Positions 1-7,077 of a DNA stretch of 14,188 nt are shown piece after piece. The notes under the pieces were generated by a model. It was given only the letters and a program-made list of their open reading frames with translations, did no database searches and was not told the origin of the DNA. A program made the position numbers and the translations under genes. The DNA comes from CAZVGZ01 sp964627605 (GTDB lineage Bacteria > Latescibacterota > MWCZ01 > CAZVGZ01): positions 1 through 14,188 of the forward strand of contig CAZVGZ010000055.1 of assembly GCA_964627605.1 (NCBI GenBank), read 5' to 3'. How positions within the stretch are numbered: position 1 is the stretch's first letter; each line of letters begins with the position of its first letter.

Positions 1-2014
1 TAAAGCGCCGAATCAGCAGTTCGCACGAAAGTTCGCCCAAATGATCGTTCACTCCCCAATAGCCAAGACCGCCCTCGTTTTCATAGAAAAACCCGATCAC
101 AGGCGCACATGCGGATTTGAGCCAGAAATATGCCGCCTTCTGTCGCCCGAACAGGTCCACCACACTGAACGATACCGATGGCCATGGCTCGTTATACATC
201 CAGATCAGAGAGCCGCTGGTCTCAAACATCCGCTTACGGTAAACCTCAACGGCATAGCGCATCAGTGTGGCTTGGGTCTCTTGTGTCAGGGCAACGTAAT
301 CCTCCAGCGATTCTGGCTCGCCGAATTCTGGAAGCACCCCAGCGAGCCACCCGCACCGACCAAAGTGATACTCCCATACAATATTCTGCGGACCAGTAGG
401 CTCCCACTGCTTTTCCTTGGAGATCATCGCGTCGATGGTCGATATGTGGGGTGCCGCCCGAAACCCATATTCGCTGCTGAACCTTGGGGCGTTCTGGTCG
501 TATGTCTTCCAGTTGGGCAGGCTGTACCAGTCGTGGAAGTCGCCTATCGTGCGCGAGCGGGTCGTCGGACCTCCGTAGGGGCTCCCTGGCCAGTATGGCA
601 CTTCGCTGTTAAGTTCGCTGACTGTCGATGGCAGCAAGTTGTCGTACAGCCGCTCGCCTAAGTGCCTTGGTGTTCGTTCAGGCCAGTCGCCTAATTCCCA
701 TGCCTCCTGGCACTCGTTGTTGCCACACCAAAGCGCCAATGACGGATGTCGCCTGATTCTCCTAATCGCATCCTTAGCTTCGGTCTCGACGCTTTCCATA
801 AACCATGGATCATCATCAGGATACATGGAGCAGGCGTACATAAAATCTTGCCACACCATGATCCCCAATTCGTCGCATAACTGATAGAAAAAATCCGCCT
901 CGTAGATGCCGCCGCCCCACACGCGGAGCATGTTGAAATTCGCCTCACTGGCCAACTTCAAAAGATGGCGGTACTGATCGTGCGAAGCCTCCAAAGTCAA
1001 CGTGTTAGGTGGCACCCAGTTAGCGCCCCTGGCAAAGACTGGGCGGCCGTTGACCACAAAGGTCATCTGATCGTCTAGGTTAAGCTCGACAGTTCTCACA
1101 CCGAAGGTCGTCGTCCGACTATCTAGCTTCCGCTCGCCATTCCCCAAAACCACGCGAAGCGTGTAGAGAAAGGGCTCGCCAAGCGGTTGAGGCCACCACA
1201 GACGCGCTGATTTCAGGTCAACTTCGGTCAGATGGACACCACCACCGACCGCACTTTTAGAAAACTCCCACACAGCATGTCCATCTGCTTTCTCATGGAT
1301 CGACAGCTCAAGAGTCAAAGGCGATTCAGTTGGGGCTGACCAGTTGACATTGGTCTCGATCCTCAGCCTTGCATCGCCGTCGTCGATCGATTCCGTGGCG
1401 ACGTAGATATCCTCAACAGTCGCTTCGGTATGGTATTCGAGTGTCACCGACCGCCAAAGGCCTATAAGCGGCAGCCGAGGCGCAAAATCCCACCCCATAG
1501 TCATCCCAGCCATCCGCATATACGGCTTGATGTCGCCTACTTCCTTGCTCACGTCCAACCGTACGCGTTTTTTGAAATCTTCTAACCCCAAACGGCACTC
1601 CACCGCCAGCACATTGGTGCCGCTGGTGTTGATATGGCGCGTAACGTCAAACCTGTGGGCGTAGTGTGCGTTGTGTGTGAACCCAACCAGCGTACCGTTG
1701 AGCCAGATCGTCGCTAGAAGGCTGATACCGTCAAACACCAACTCAAACCGTTTTGACTCCGTGGCGTCCGCATCAATCTCAAACTGAGTTCGATACCACC
1801 AGGTCTGATCTTCAAACGGTTCAAACAGCTCAGCATCGCGGTCTTTCCAAGGCGGTGGCACACGCCCACTCTCAACCAGCGCAGCTTGCACAGTCGTGGG
1901 AACGTCCACCTCCATCCAACCCTTCGGAGCGTATTCGGGGTCTTGGGGCGACTCGCCCAAAACATCGGTCTCCGAAGCGAGGAGCCAGTTGTCCTTCAAT
2001 TTCAGTTGATGCAC
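1..2014 (-). CDS. GH2 beta-mannosidase, partial (C-terminus beyond left edge)
   Basis: Probably removes non-reducing beta-linked mannose from oligosaccharides by a retaining mechanism. The minus-strand frame is open from GTG at 2014 to the window edge (671 codons seen; the family is usually about 820-850 residues, so the last part is missing). Order: N-terminal sugar-binding sandwich (W-E-V-D-V-P-T-T-V-Q then E-D-Q-T-W-W-Y-R, about residues 30-70), Ig-like domain, then a TIM barrel with LRVWGGGIYEADFF (about 363-376) and WQDFMYACSMYPDDD. The acid/base is Glu434 in LWCGNNECQEAW (codon 713-715) and the likely nucleophile is Glu563 in LPEFGEP (codon 326-328). The sequence then reaches WGVNDHLGELSCELL near the edge, matching the V-N-D segment that follows the barrel in this family. 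The GTG start has AAAGG about 8 bases upstream and a stop shortly before it in frame. It is the fourth gene of the minus-strand set, 156 bases after the HIT gene. No signal peptide is visible. Confidence 0.93.
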   Translation of the reverse strand, partial: MHQLKLKDNWLLASETDVLGESPQDPEYAPKGWMEVDVPTTVQAALVESGRVPPPWKDRDAELFEPFEDQTWWYRTQFEIDADATESKRFELVFDGISLLATIWLNGTLVGFTHNAHYAHRFDVTRHINTSGTNVLAVECRLGLEDFKKRVRLDVSKEVGDIKPYMRMAGMTMGWDFAPRLPLIGLWRSVTLEYHTEATVEDIYVATESIDDGDARLRIETNVNWSAPTESPLTLELSIHEKADGHAVWEFSKSAVGGGVHLTEVDLKSARLWWPQPLGEPFLYTLRVVLGNGERKLDSRTTTFGVRTVELNLDDQMTFVVNGRPVFARGANWVPPNTLTLEASHDQYRHLLKLASEANFNMLRVWGGGIYEADFFYQLCDELGIMVWQDFMYACSMYPDDDPWFMESVETEAKDAIRRIRRHPSLALWCGNNECQEAWELGDWPERTPRHLGERLYDNLLPSTVSELNSEVPYWPGSPYGGPTTRSRTIGDFHDWYSLPNWKTYDQNAPRFSSEYGFRAAPHISTIDAMISKEKQWEPTGPQNIVWEYHFGRCGWLAGVLPEFGEPESLEDYVALTQETQATLMRYAVEVYRKRMFETSGSLIWMYNEPWPSVSFSVVDLFGRQKAAYFWLKSACAPVIGFFYENEGGLGYWGVNDHLGELSCELLIRRF

Positions 2015-2170
2015 CGGCGTCACCTTTCAAATGGAACTATTTGGAGGGTTGAAATTGGGGTCCTAAACGGATGTTTTCTATATCGGCACCGTCCGGGATG
2101 GCGGTGTGCCACAACGATATCTTGTTTGGCGGTGTCCGTCGGGAAGATCAAGAGAACGCCCCCAATGTCG

Positions 2171-2593
2171 TCAGAGTTGGCGTTTTACATCGGCGGCTAT
2201 CCGGTCGAGCTCGGACCTATCTGGCCTCTTGCCGTAATCAGGGCCGAACTTGAGGCCGAAATCATCGCCCTCAAACCGGGGCAACACATGGAGGTGGACA
2301 TGCAATACCTCCTGCATCGCCGCCTCGCCATCCGCCAGAAACAGGTTCACCCCTTCGCAGTTCACCCCACTTTCGCGAAGCGCCGCTGCAATACGATGGG
2401 CGACGCGAAACATGTGGGCACCAACCTCTTCATCGAGATCGGCCAGATAGGTGGCGTGATGGTTGGGAATGACCAGGATGTGTCCAGGGTTGACAGGCTG
2501 AATATCCATGATCGCAGTACACAGCTTGCCCCTATAGACGGTACTATTTGGCGTGTCTCCAGCGAGTATTTTACAAAATATGCAGCCGTCCAC
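2171..2593 (-). CDS. HIT family protein (histidine triad nucleotide hydrolase)
   Basis: A complete 140-residue histidine-triad protein. Members hydrolyse or transfer nucleotides from substrates such as adenosine phosphoramidates, dinucleoside polyphosphates or other nucleotidyl compounds in the cytoplasm. The sequence shows the N-terminal zinc pair C-I-F-C (Cys4, Cys7), the nucleotide-binding stretch IMDIQPVNPGHILVIPNHH (28-46) and the diagnostic triad HVHLHV (His98, His100, His102, with His100 the expected catalytic residue). Length and domain order are normal. The start is GTG at 2593, preceded by a G-rich stretch (GGGGG with 6 bases before GTG) that is only a moderate ribosome site. The thrH-like stop lies 22 bases upstream, so the two are very likely co-transcribed. 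The exact substrate cannot be read from the sequence, and a link to sugar metabolism is not implied. Confidence 0.93.
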   Translation of the reverse strand: MDGCIFCKILAGDTPNSTVYRGKLCTAIMDIQPVNPGHILVIPNHHATYLADLDEEVGAHMFRVAHRIAAALRESGVNCEGVNLFLADGEAAMQEVLHVHLHVLPRFEGDDFGLKFGPDYGKRPDRSELDRIAADVKRQL

Positions 2594-2615
2594 CTATCGC
2601 CCCCAGACGATCAAA

Positions 2616-3209
2616 CTACTGCGAAAGAGCCTGTTTGAGAGCATCATATGTCTCTGTGACCGGATACTGCGGAAACTCCGCGATGACGTTGTCAGGTGGA
2701 CGGAAAAGGATCCCCCGGTCCGCCTCAGCAAGCATGGCGGTGTCGTTGTACGAGTCTCCCGCCGCAGTAACACGATATTTGAGCGCCATGAACGCTTTGA
2801 CCGCCTCCCGCTTGGAGTCCGGTTGCCTCAAGCGATAGCCTTCGACCCTACCGTTTTCTGCTATCTCCAGGTTGTGACACAACAGCAGCGGGTTTCCGAG
2901 CTGATCTATCAGAGGCTGCGCAAACTGGTAGAATGTGTCAGAGAGTATGGCGACCTGATACTGCCCGTTTAGCCATCCAAGAAACTCAAGCGCGCCGTCC
3001 ATCGGGCCCATCTTAGCGATCACAGACTGAATATCCCCGATTTTCAGACCATGCTCCTCGAGAATCTCGAGCCTCTGACGCATAAGGACATCGTAATCCG
3101 GTATGTCCCTCGTAGTGGCACGGAGCTCATCAATGCCGGTCCGCTCCGCCACGTTTATCCATATCTCAGGTACCAACACCCCCTCAAGATCGAGGCACAG
3201 AATCTCCAT
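2616..3209 (-). CDS. thrH: ThrH-like HAD phosphatase (phosphoserine phosphatase / homoserine phosphotransferase)
   Basis: A HAD-superfamily enzyme closely resembling Pseudomonas ThrH, which dephosphorylates phosphoserine and can transfer the phosphate to homoserine, linking serine and threonine synthesis. I chose ATG at 3209 (197 residues) because GGAG lies 6 bases upstream and the product then begins MEILCLDLEGVLVPE, as in ThrH. ATG at 3221 and TTG at 3236 are also in frame but have poorer ribosome sites. HAD motifs: I, DLEG with nucleophile Asp7 and Glu9; II, ILSDT (Ser90); III, Lys133 in DSKRE; IV, GDSYND (Asp152, Asp156). The segment ATTRDIPDYDVLM (31-43) is also characteristic. It sits between the oxidoreductase gene (86 bases upstream) and the HIT gene (22 bases downstream). 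The upstream gap holds a 9-bp inverted repeat. Motif match is strong; activity on homoserine rather than plain phosphoserine hydrolysis is inferred from similarity. Confidence 0.92.
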   Translation of the reverse strand: MEILCLDLEGVLVPEIWINVAERTGIDELRATTRDIPDYDVLMRQRLEILEEHGLKIGDIQSVIAKMGPMDGALEFLGWLNGQYQVAILSDTFYQFAQPLIDQLGNPLLLCHNLEIAENGRVEGYRLRQPDSKREAVKAFMALKYRVTAAGDSYNDTAMLAEADRGILFRPPDNVIAEFPQYPVTETYDALKQALSQ

Positions 3210-3247
3210 TTCACGCTCCATTTTGTGTAATGCCAACTCAGCGACCT

Positions 3248-3277
3248 CTACGAGCGAACACGCCCTATCGCTCGTAG
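3248..3277. repeat. 9-bp perfect inverted repeat between oxidoreductase and thrH genes
   Basis: CTACGAGCG at 3248-3256 pairs perfectly with CGCTCGTAG at 3269-3277 around a 12-base spacer. It sits after the oxidoreductase stop and 38 bases before the chosen thrH start. There is no T-run after it on the minus strand, so it is not a typical Rho-independent terminator. It could be an mRNA processing or stabilising hairpin inside the operon, or a repressor site. Confidence 0.6.
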
Positions 3278-3295
3278 CATGATCTCAGAAAAATC

Positions 3296-4345
3296 CTAGA
3301 ACTCCGCTAACTCTACCGTCTCGCCTCTTCTGACCGACTCTTCGGTGGCCAAGAGCATACGGGTGTTAAGCAGCCCGTCCGCGCCGCTTGTCAACGGTGC
3401 CAATCCATCGCGCACGCACTCGATGAAATGATACATGGGTTCGACACAGAACCCTAGCTGCCTCCCGTGAACCTGGGGACCAACGATGACATCTGGATAT
3501 GACACATCAGGGTAGCCAGACGGGGTAGCTTCGGTGTGTTTGGAGATCGTACCGCTATAGCTCCCATCAAACGACAGAACCCCTTTGGAGCCTATGATTT
3601 CCCATCTGTGATCAACAAGCGCCGGTGCCGACTGCGGCAACACCCATACGTTCTCGACCACCACCGTTGCCCCAGACGCAAAATCCAAAACCGTGAGATA
3701 CATGTCAGCGGTGTCTATCCCCATTGAGGTCAATATGCCCTCTTTGCGGCGGCAGGTTACTTTTTCTGGCTCCTGCCCCAACACCCAACAGACCGTGTCA
3801 AAAACGTGGCTCCCCAAAAAGCACAACACCGACGACGACGACGCCCACGGCAACATCTTGGTGGGGACATAGACGACATCATTTAACCGATAGTAGACGT
3901 ACATCACTTCACCGACCTCGCCCTCACCCACAGCCCTCCACGCATGGTGCATCGACGGGTTCCAGCGGTTGTGCCAATCCACCATAAGAAGCACTTCGTG
4001 CTCTTTAGCAGCATTAATCATCCGCACACACTCATCAACAGTGGTCGCCATCGGCTTTTCTACAAGTATGTGAACTCCCGCAGCAGCAGCTTCGAGCGCA
4101 GGTGCGCAGTGTGCGGCATCAGGCGTGGCGATCGACACCGCATCCAATCCTTGAACCAACAGCTCATCGACCGAAGAGTAGCTGCCAGGGACATCGAACT
4201 CGTGGCTAAGCTTTTCGGCACGGCTGAGATCAAGATCGCATATGCCCACCAGATCAGCAGAGGCGTGCTGCGCATATGCCTTGGCATGCATTGCGCCCCA
4301 TATCCCCGCTCCGATCACTCCTACGCGAACGCAGTCACTCTTCAC
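3296..4345 (-). CDS. Gfo/Idh/MocA family NAD(P)-dependent oxidoreductase
   Basis: A complete 349-residue dehydrogenase of the glucose-fructose / inositol 2-dehydrogenase family, which oxidises or reduces sugars and cyclitols with NAD(P) in the cytoplasm. The N-terminal Rossmann fold shows VGVIGAGIWG (8-17), then an acidic residue after the second strand (Asp37 in GICDLD), and the family EKP signature with Lys97. The C-terminal alpha/beta domain has LGSHVFDTVCWVLG (177-190), where His180 and Asp183 fit the usual catalytic region. The start is GTG at 4345 with AGGGA six bases upstream. It is the first gene of the minus-strand set leading to thrH, HIT and GH2, and diverges from the membrane-protein gene. 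The substrate is unknown; the nearby GH2 mannosidase makes a mannose- or galactose-derived sugar plausible but this is inference. Confidence 0.93.
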   Translation of the reverse strand: MKSDCVRVGVIGAGIWGAMHAKAYAQHASADLVGICDLDLSRAEKLSHEFDVPGSYSSVDELLVQGLDAVSIATPDAAHCAPALEAAAAGVHILVEKPMATTVDECVRMINAAKEHEVLLMVDWHNRWNPSMHHAWRAVGEGEVGEVMYVYYRLNDVVYVPTKMLPWASSSSVLCFLGSHVFDTVCWVLGQEPEKVTCRRKEGILTSMGIDTADMYLTVLDFASGATVVVENVWVLPQSAPALVDHRWEIIGSKGVLSFDGSYSGTISKHTEATPSGYPDVSYPDVIVGPQVHGRQLGFCVEPMYHFIECVRDGLAPLTSGADGLLNTRMLLATEESVRRGETVELAEF

Positions 4346-4653
4346 GTTGTATCCCTTTTTTTGGACCTCATCCGCCCAGCAGGTACTATCAGCTTCAGGA
4401 CTTCAAGCAGCGTGTGGGTCGAGTGATTAGTCTAAGTCTTGCACACGAGCTAAGGAAAGCGGTGTGCCGATTTTCGATCTCGCGCAGGTAGCTTGAAAAC
4501 CTGCGGTCTGCGACCCGTCAGGTGTCACATATTTGGATAGCGGCGGCTACATAGTTACCATTCGGCGTCCGTCGCGCCGGACCTTTTGGTCTTTCTCATA
4601 AAATCGCCGACCATAGAGAATATTCACACAACGCCGGAGATTCACCGAATAAA
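4346..4653. promoter_or_regulatory. Divergent intergenic region between oxidoreductase and transporter genes
   Basis: These 308 bases separate two divergent genes and must hold at least the transporter promoter, and probably the promoter of the minus-strand operon. I found no open frame worth calling and no convincing -35/-10 pair at normal spacing. It contains a 7-bp inverted repeat (4483-4505) and a run of short overlapping complementary segments (4567-4613) in the transporter leader. Assignment as regulatory rests on position only. Confidence 0.5.
4483..4505. repeat. 7-bp inverted repeat in the divergent spacer
   Basis: CGCAGGT at 4483-4489 and ACCTGCG at 4499-4505 are perfect complements around 9 bases (agcttgaaa). 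Its place midway between two divergent start codons would suit an operator shared by both genes, but no regulator gene lies in the window and the match could be chance. Confidence 0.4.
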
Positions 4654-6633
4654 ATGTCGGATGAACTAGAGCCTACCGCCTCTTCCAGACCACCAATATC
4701 CGCTCGCTCAATTGCTGGTGGTGGCCTGCTAGTACTACTCGTCAGCATGATCACACCCTATTCGGAGTACCGCCTGCACTCTGTCGAGCTTTTTCAAGGC
4801 GAGCTTCCGTTAGGAGCGCTGGCGGCTTTGATTGTCGTGCTGCTTCCGCTTCAGTGGTTGTTTGGCCGTTTGGCTCCCAAGTGGCGGTTCAGCGAGGGCG
4901 AACTGCTATTCATGTTCGTCATGGGTTTCGCTGGGATAATGGTATATCACATAGGGATGATGGGCCTGTTTTTGAGCATCATCTCCTCCCCTGACTACTT
5001 CGCGAGCCCAGAAAACCGGTATGAACTTTACCTTCTTCCGCACTTGCCCCGCTGGGCTATTGTGTCCAATTGGGGTAGGGAGATGACCTGGTTCTACACC
5101 GGTCTGCCACCAGGAAGATCAATCCCTTGGGGTGTTTGGGTAGGCCCTCTTTTCTGGTGGTGGTCTTTCTTTTTGGCTTTTCTGCTTCTTTGCAGCGCCA
5201 TCACGTCGGTTCTGAGGCGTCAATGGTTCGACAACGAGAAGATTAGGTTCCCCCAGGCGGAGATTCCCTTAGCACTAGTGGAGGGAGCAGAGGGTAAGAG
5301 CGGACTGCCGACGGTGATGCGTAGTAGCCGTTTCTGGCTGGGGTTCACCCTGGCAGGCGGCGTTCTGGTGTGGAATATCGGCAGCTATTTCAGCAATATC
5401 TGGCCCAGAATTGACGTCTCCCAATACCTGCCGATTACGATGAATATGGGTCTCAATATCGGGGTCTCTCAGATAATTCCCGATCCGTTTGTCATCGGCA
5501 TCTCATACCTGGTCGATACCAACGTCCTAGCGAGCGTCTGGTTCTTCTATCTGCTGATGAAAGCTCAGCTAGCCGTTCAGGCAACTATAGGGTATACCAG
5601 CGGTCAGACCGACCTGTGGACTACCAGCGACAACCTGAGCGGTTGGCAGACGTTGGGAGGGTTGTTCGCAATCGTACTGTGGGGGCTGTGGATGTCCCGC
5701 ACTCATCTAGCGGCGGTATGGAGGAAGGCGTGGAATCAGCCCGGCGGGGTCGATGACAGCAACGAGCTTGTGAGTCACCGCGCCTCGGTGATATCAATCC
5801 CGGTCTGTAGTCTGTATATGATCGGCTGGTTGATCCAGCTAGGCCTCAGCCCAGGCGTGGCGGTGGTCCTCTTGGTTTCTTTGATAATCCTGGTCATCGG
5901 TGCGACGCGGATCGTCGCAGAGAGCGGTATGCTCATTGTCGGCACCCCAGTAACCGCACAAGGAATCACACTCAGGACATTCGGCGATCAGGCCCTGGGC
6001 CCTGAAAATATCGTCGGACTAGCGGTGACTTTGGCAGCGTTCAGGATGGTCGAAGGCTATCCCATGGCGATGACGATGCACGCCGCGCGCCTAGGTGACG
6101 CTGCATCGGTAAAGCGACGCCCTCTTCTGATGGCGATTCTGATCGGCTCGGCGGTGGCGATGGTGGTGATGGCTTTGACGACCATCTGGCTTGCGTATAA
6201 CGGCGGCGCTTTCAATTTTGGGGCACACCACGCATTCAAGCAGATGTACGAAGCCTACGACCATATGACATCCCGCATCCGCAACCCGCTGCCTTTTGAC
6301 TGGCGGCTGTTCGCCCACTTCGGCGGCGGCGCAGCGTTCGTGATGTCGCTCATCACTCTCAGGCTCAGATTCGGATGGAGCCTGCTCAACCCCATCGGCT
6401 ACTGCACCGCCACCACGTTCTACCACAACTCGATCTGGTCAGGGGTGTTCATAGCATGGGCTATCAAAGTGATTGTCAACAGGATGGGCGGACTCAACCT
6501 CTATCTCAAATGGCGTCCGATGTTCATAGGACTGGTGGCAGGACACGTTGTCGGGGCGGTTCTATGCCTGGCGGTGGACTGGATATGGTTCCCCGGCGAG
6601 GGCCACGACATACGAACCATGATCTATTTCTAG
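4654..6633 (+). CDS. OPT-like polytopic membrane protein (DUF6785/DUF6784 type), putative transporter
   Basis: A 659-residue inner-membrane protein with about 13-14 hydrophobic segments, among them residues near 17-37 (IAGGGLLVLLVSMI), 52-74, 83-112, a Trp-rich span LFWWWSFFLAFLLL, and a late one VVGAVLCLAVDWIWF. The layout resembles the large DUF6785 (N-terminal) plus DUF6784 (C-terminal) proteins of Planctomycetes-like bacteria, which are related to oligopeptide-transporter (OPT) permeases. Family features I recognise are the conserved stretch with FPQAEIPLALVEG after the fourth hydrophobic block, and ATRIVAESGMLIVGTP in the C-terminal half. Function and substrate are not established for the family. 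The start is ATG at 4654; the best ribosome site, GGAGA, is about 13 bases upstream, which is long. It diverges from the oxidoreductase operon, so uptake of a sugar or glycoside is a guess. Family call moderately firm, transport role inferred. Confidence 0.8.
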   Translation: MSDELEPTASSRPPISARSIAGGGLLVLLVSMITPYSEYRLHSVELFQGELPLGALAALIVVLLPLQWLFGRLAPKWRFSEGELLFMFVMGFAGIMVYHIGMMGLFLSIISSPDYFASPENRYELYLLPHLPRWAIVSNWGREMTWFYTGLPPGRSIPWGVWVGPLFWWWSFFLAFLLLCSAITSVLRRQWFDNEKIRFPQAEIPLALVEGAEGKSGLPTVMRSSRFWLGFTLAGGVLVWNIGSYFSNIWPRIDVSQYLPITMNMGLNIGVSQIIPDPFVIGISYLVDTNVLASVWFFYLLMKAQLAVQATIGYTSGQTDLWTTSDNLSGWQTLGGLFAIVLWGLWMSRTHLAAVWRKAWNQPGGVDDSNELVSHRASVISIPVCSLYMIGWLIQLGLSPGVAVVLLVSLIILVIGATRIVAESGMLIVGTPVTAQGITLRTFGDQALGPENIVGLAVTLAAFRMVEGYPMAMTMHAARLGDAASVKRRPLLMAILIGSAVAMVVMALTTIWLAYNGGAFNFGAHHAFKQMYEAYDHMTSRIRNPLPFDWRLFAHFGGGAAFVMSLITLRLRFGWSLLNPIGYCTATTFYHNSIWSGVFIAWAIKVIVNRMGGLNLYLKWRPMFIGLVAGHVVGAVLCLAVDWIWFPGEGHDIRTMIYF

Positions 6634-6708
6634 CACTGCTATCAATCAAGGCGATTCCACTGAAGTGATTCGGTCTCAGACTTCTGACCCCTATCAGACG
6701 ACAACAGA

Positions 6709-7077
6709 ATGGACCGACGCAGTCGATTAGAACTTGCTGGCGGCAGCCTGATGGCGCTGTTGGACCCCGATTTCGACCTCATGCCCACAGGCGGCTACGA
6801 GGTCGCCCACGATCTGGGGCGCTGGTGGGACGCGGTACTGAGACTTGTGAGCACAATCGGGTTCGTCATCCCCGCTGTCCTCGAATCGGCCATCCACTGG
6901 GACATGGTCTGCGACTTAGGCGAAGACGGCGAGATATGGGTAGACGATCAGCTTCTATACAAGGACGGTGATTTTGCGATAGACCTATAATCCCACTTCG
7001 TCAGTGCCGCCGACGCCGAGGACATCATCCGATCGACTCGCGAGCAGATCCAGAACAGAGTTATTGCCCCCTTAAGA
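6709..7077 (+). pseudogene. Decayed gene relic, 93-codon ORF plus in-frame continuation
   Basis: The intact ORF is 6709-6990 (93 codons). Its first half looks like real protein: RSRLELAGGSLMALLDP, then MPTGGYEVAHDLGRWWDAVL and FVIPAVLESA. The later part (DLGEDGEIWVDDQLLYKDG) has a different character, reminiscent of amidohydrolase C-termini, though I cannot assign it. After TAA at 6988-6990 the same frame stays open and reads HFVSAADAEDIIRSTREQ and on to about 7077, also protein-like. This suggests a broken gene with an in-frame stop, possibly an internal deletion joining two unrelated parts. No Shine-Dalgarno precedes ATG 6709. It lies 75 bases after the membrane-protein gene and converges on the GH36 gene. 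A genuine small protein ending at 6990 is the alternative. Confidence 0.45.

Noticed and set aside
41..661. 206-codon plus-strand ORF at the left edge
   Set aside because: It lies antisense to the GH2 catalytic domain, whose frame carries both catalytic glutamates and family motifs. The plus-strand product shows no recognisable pattern.
691..948. 85-codon minus-strand ORF
   Set aside because: Same strand as GH2 but in another frame; the true frame over this stretch encodes LWCGNNECQEAW.
1886..2638. 250-codon plus-strand ORF
   Set aside because: It runs antisense to the start of GH2 and the whole HIT gene. The minus-strand HIT frame has its zinc pair and triad, so the plus frame is a shadow.
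3248..3277. Rho-independent terminator
   Set aside because: The stem is good but the 12-base loop is large and no T-run follows on either side.
4567..4592. Terminator from the GTCCG/CGGAC hairpin followed by a T-rich stretch
   Set aside because: The stem is only 5 bp and the following stretch is interrupted by GG; no plus-strand gene lies upstream that would need it.
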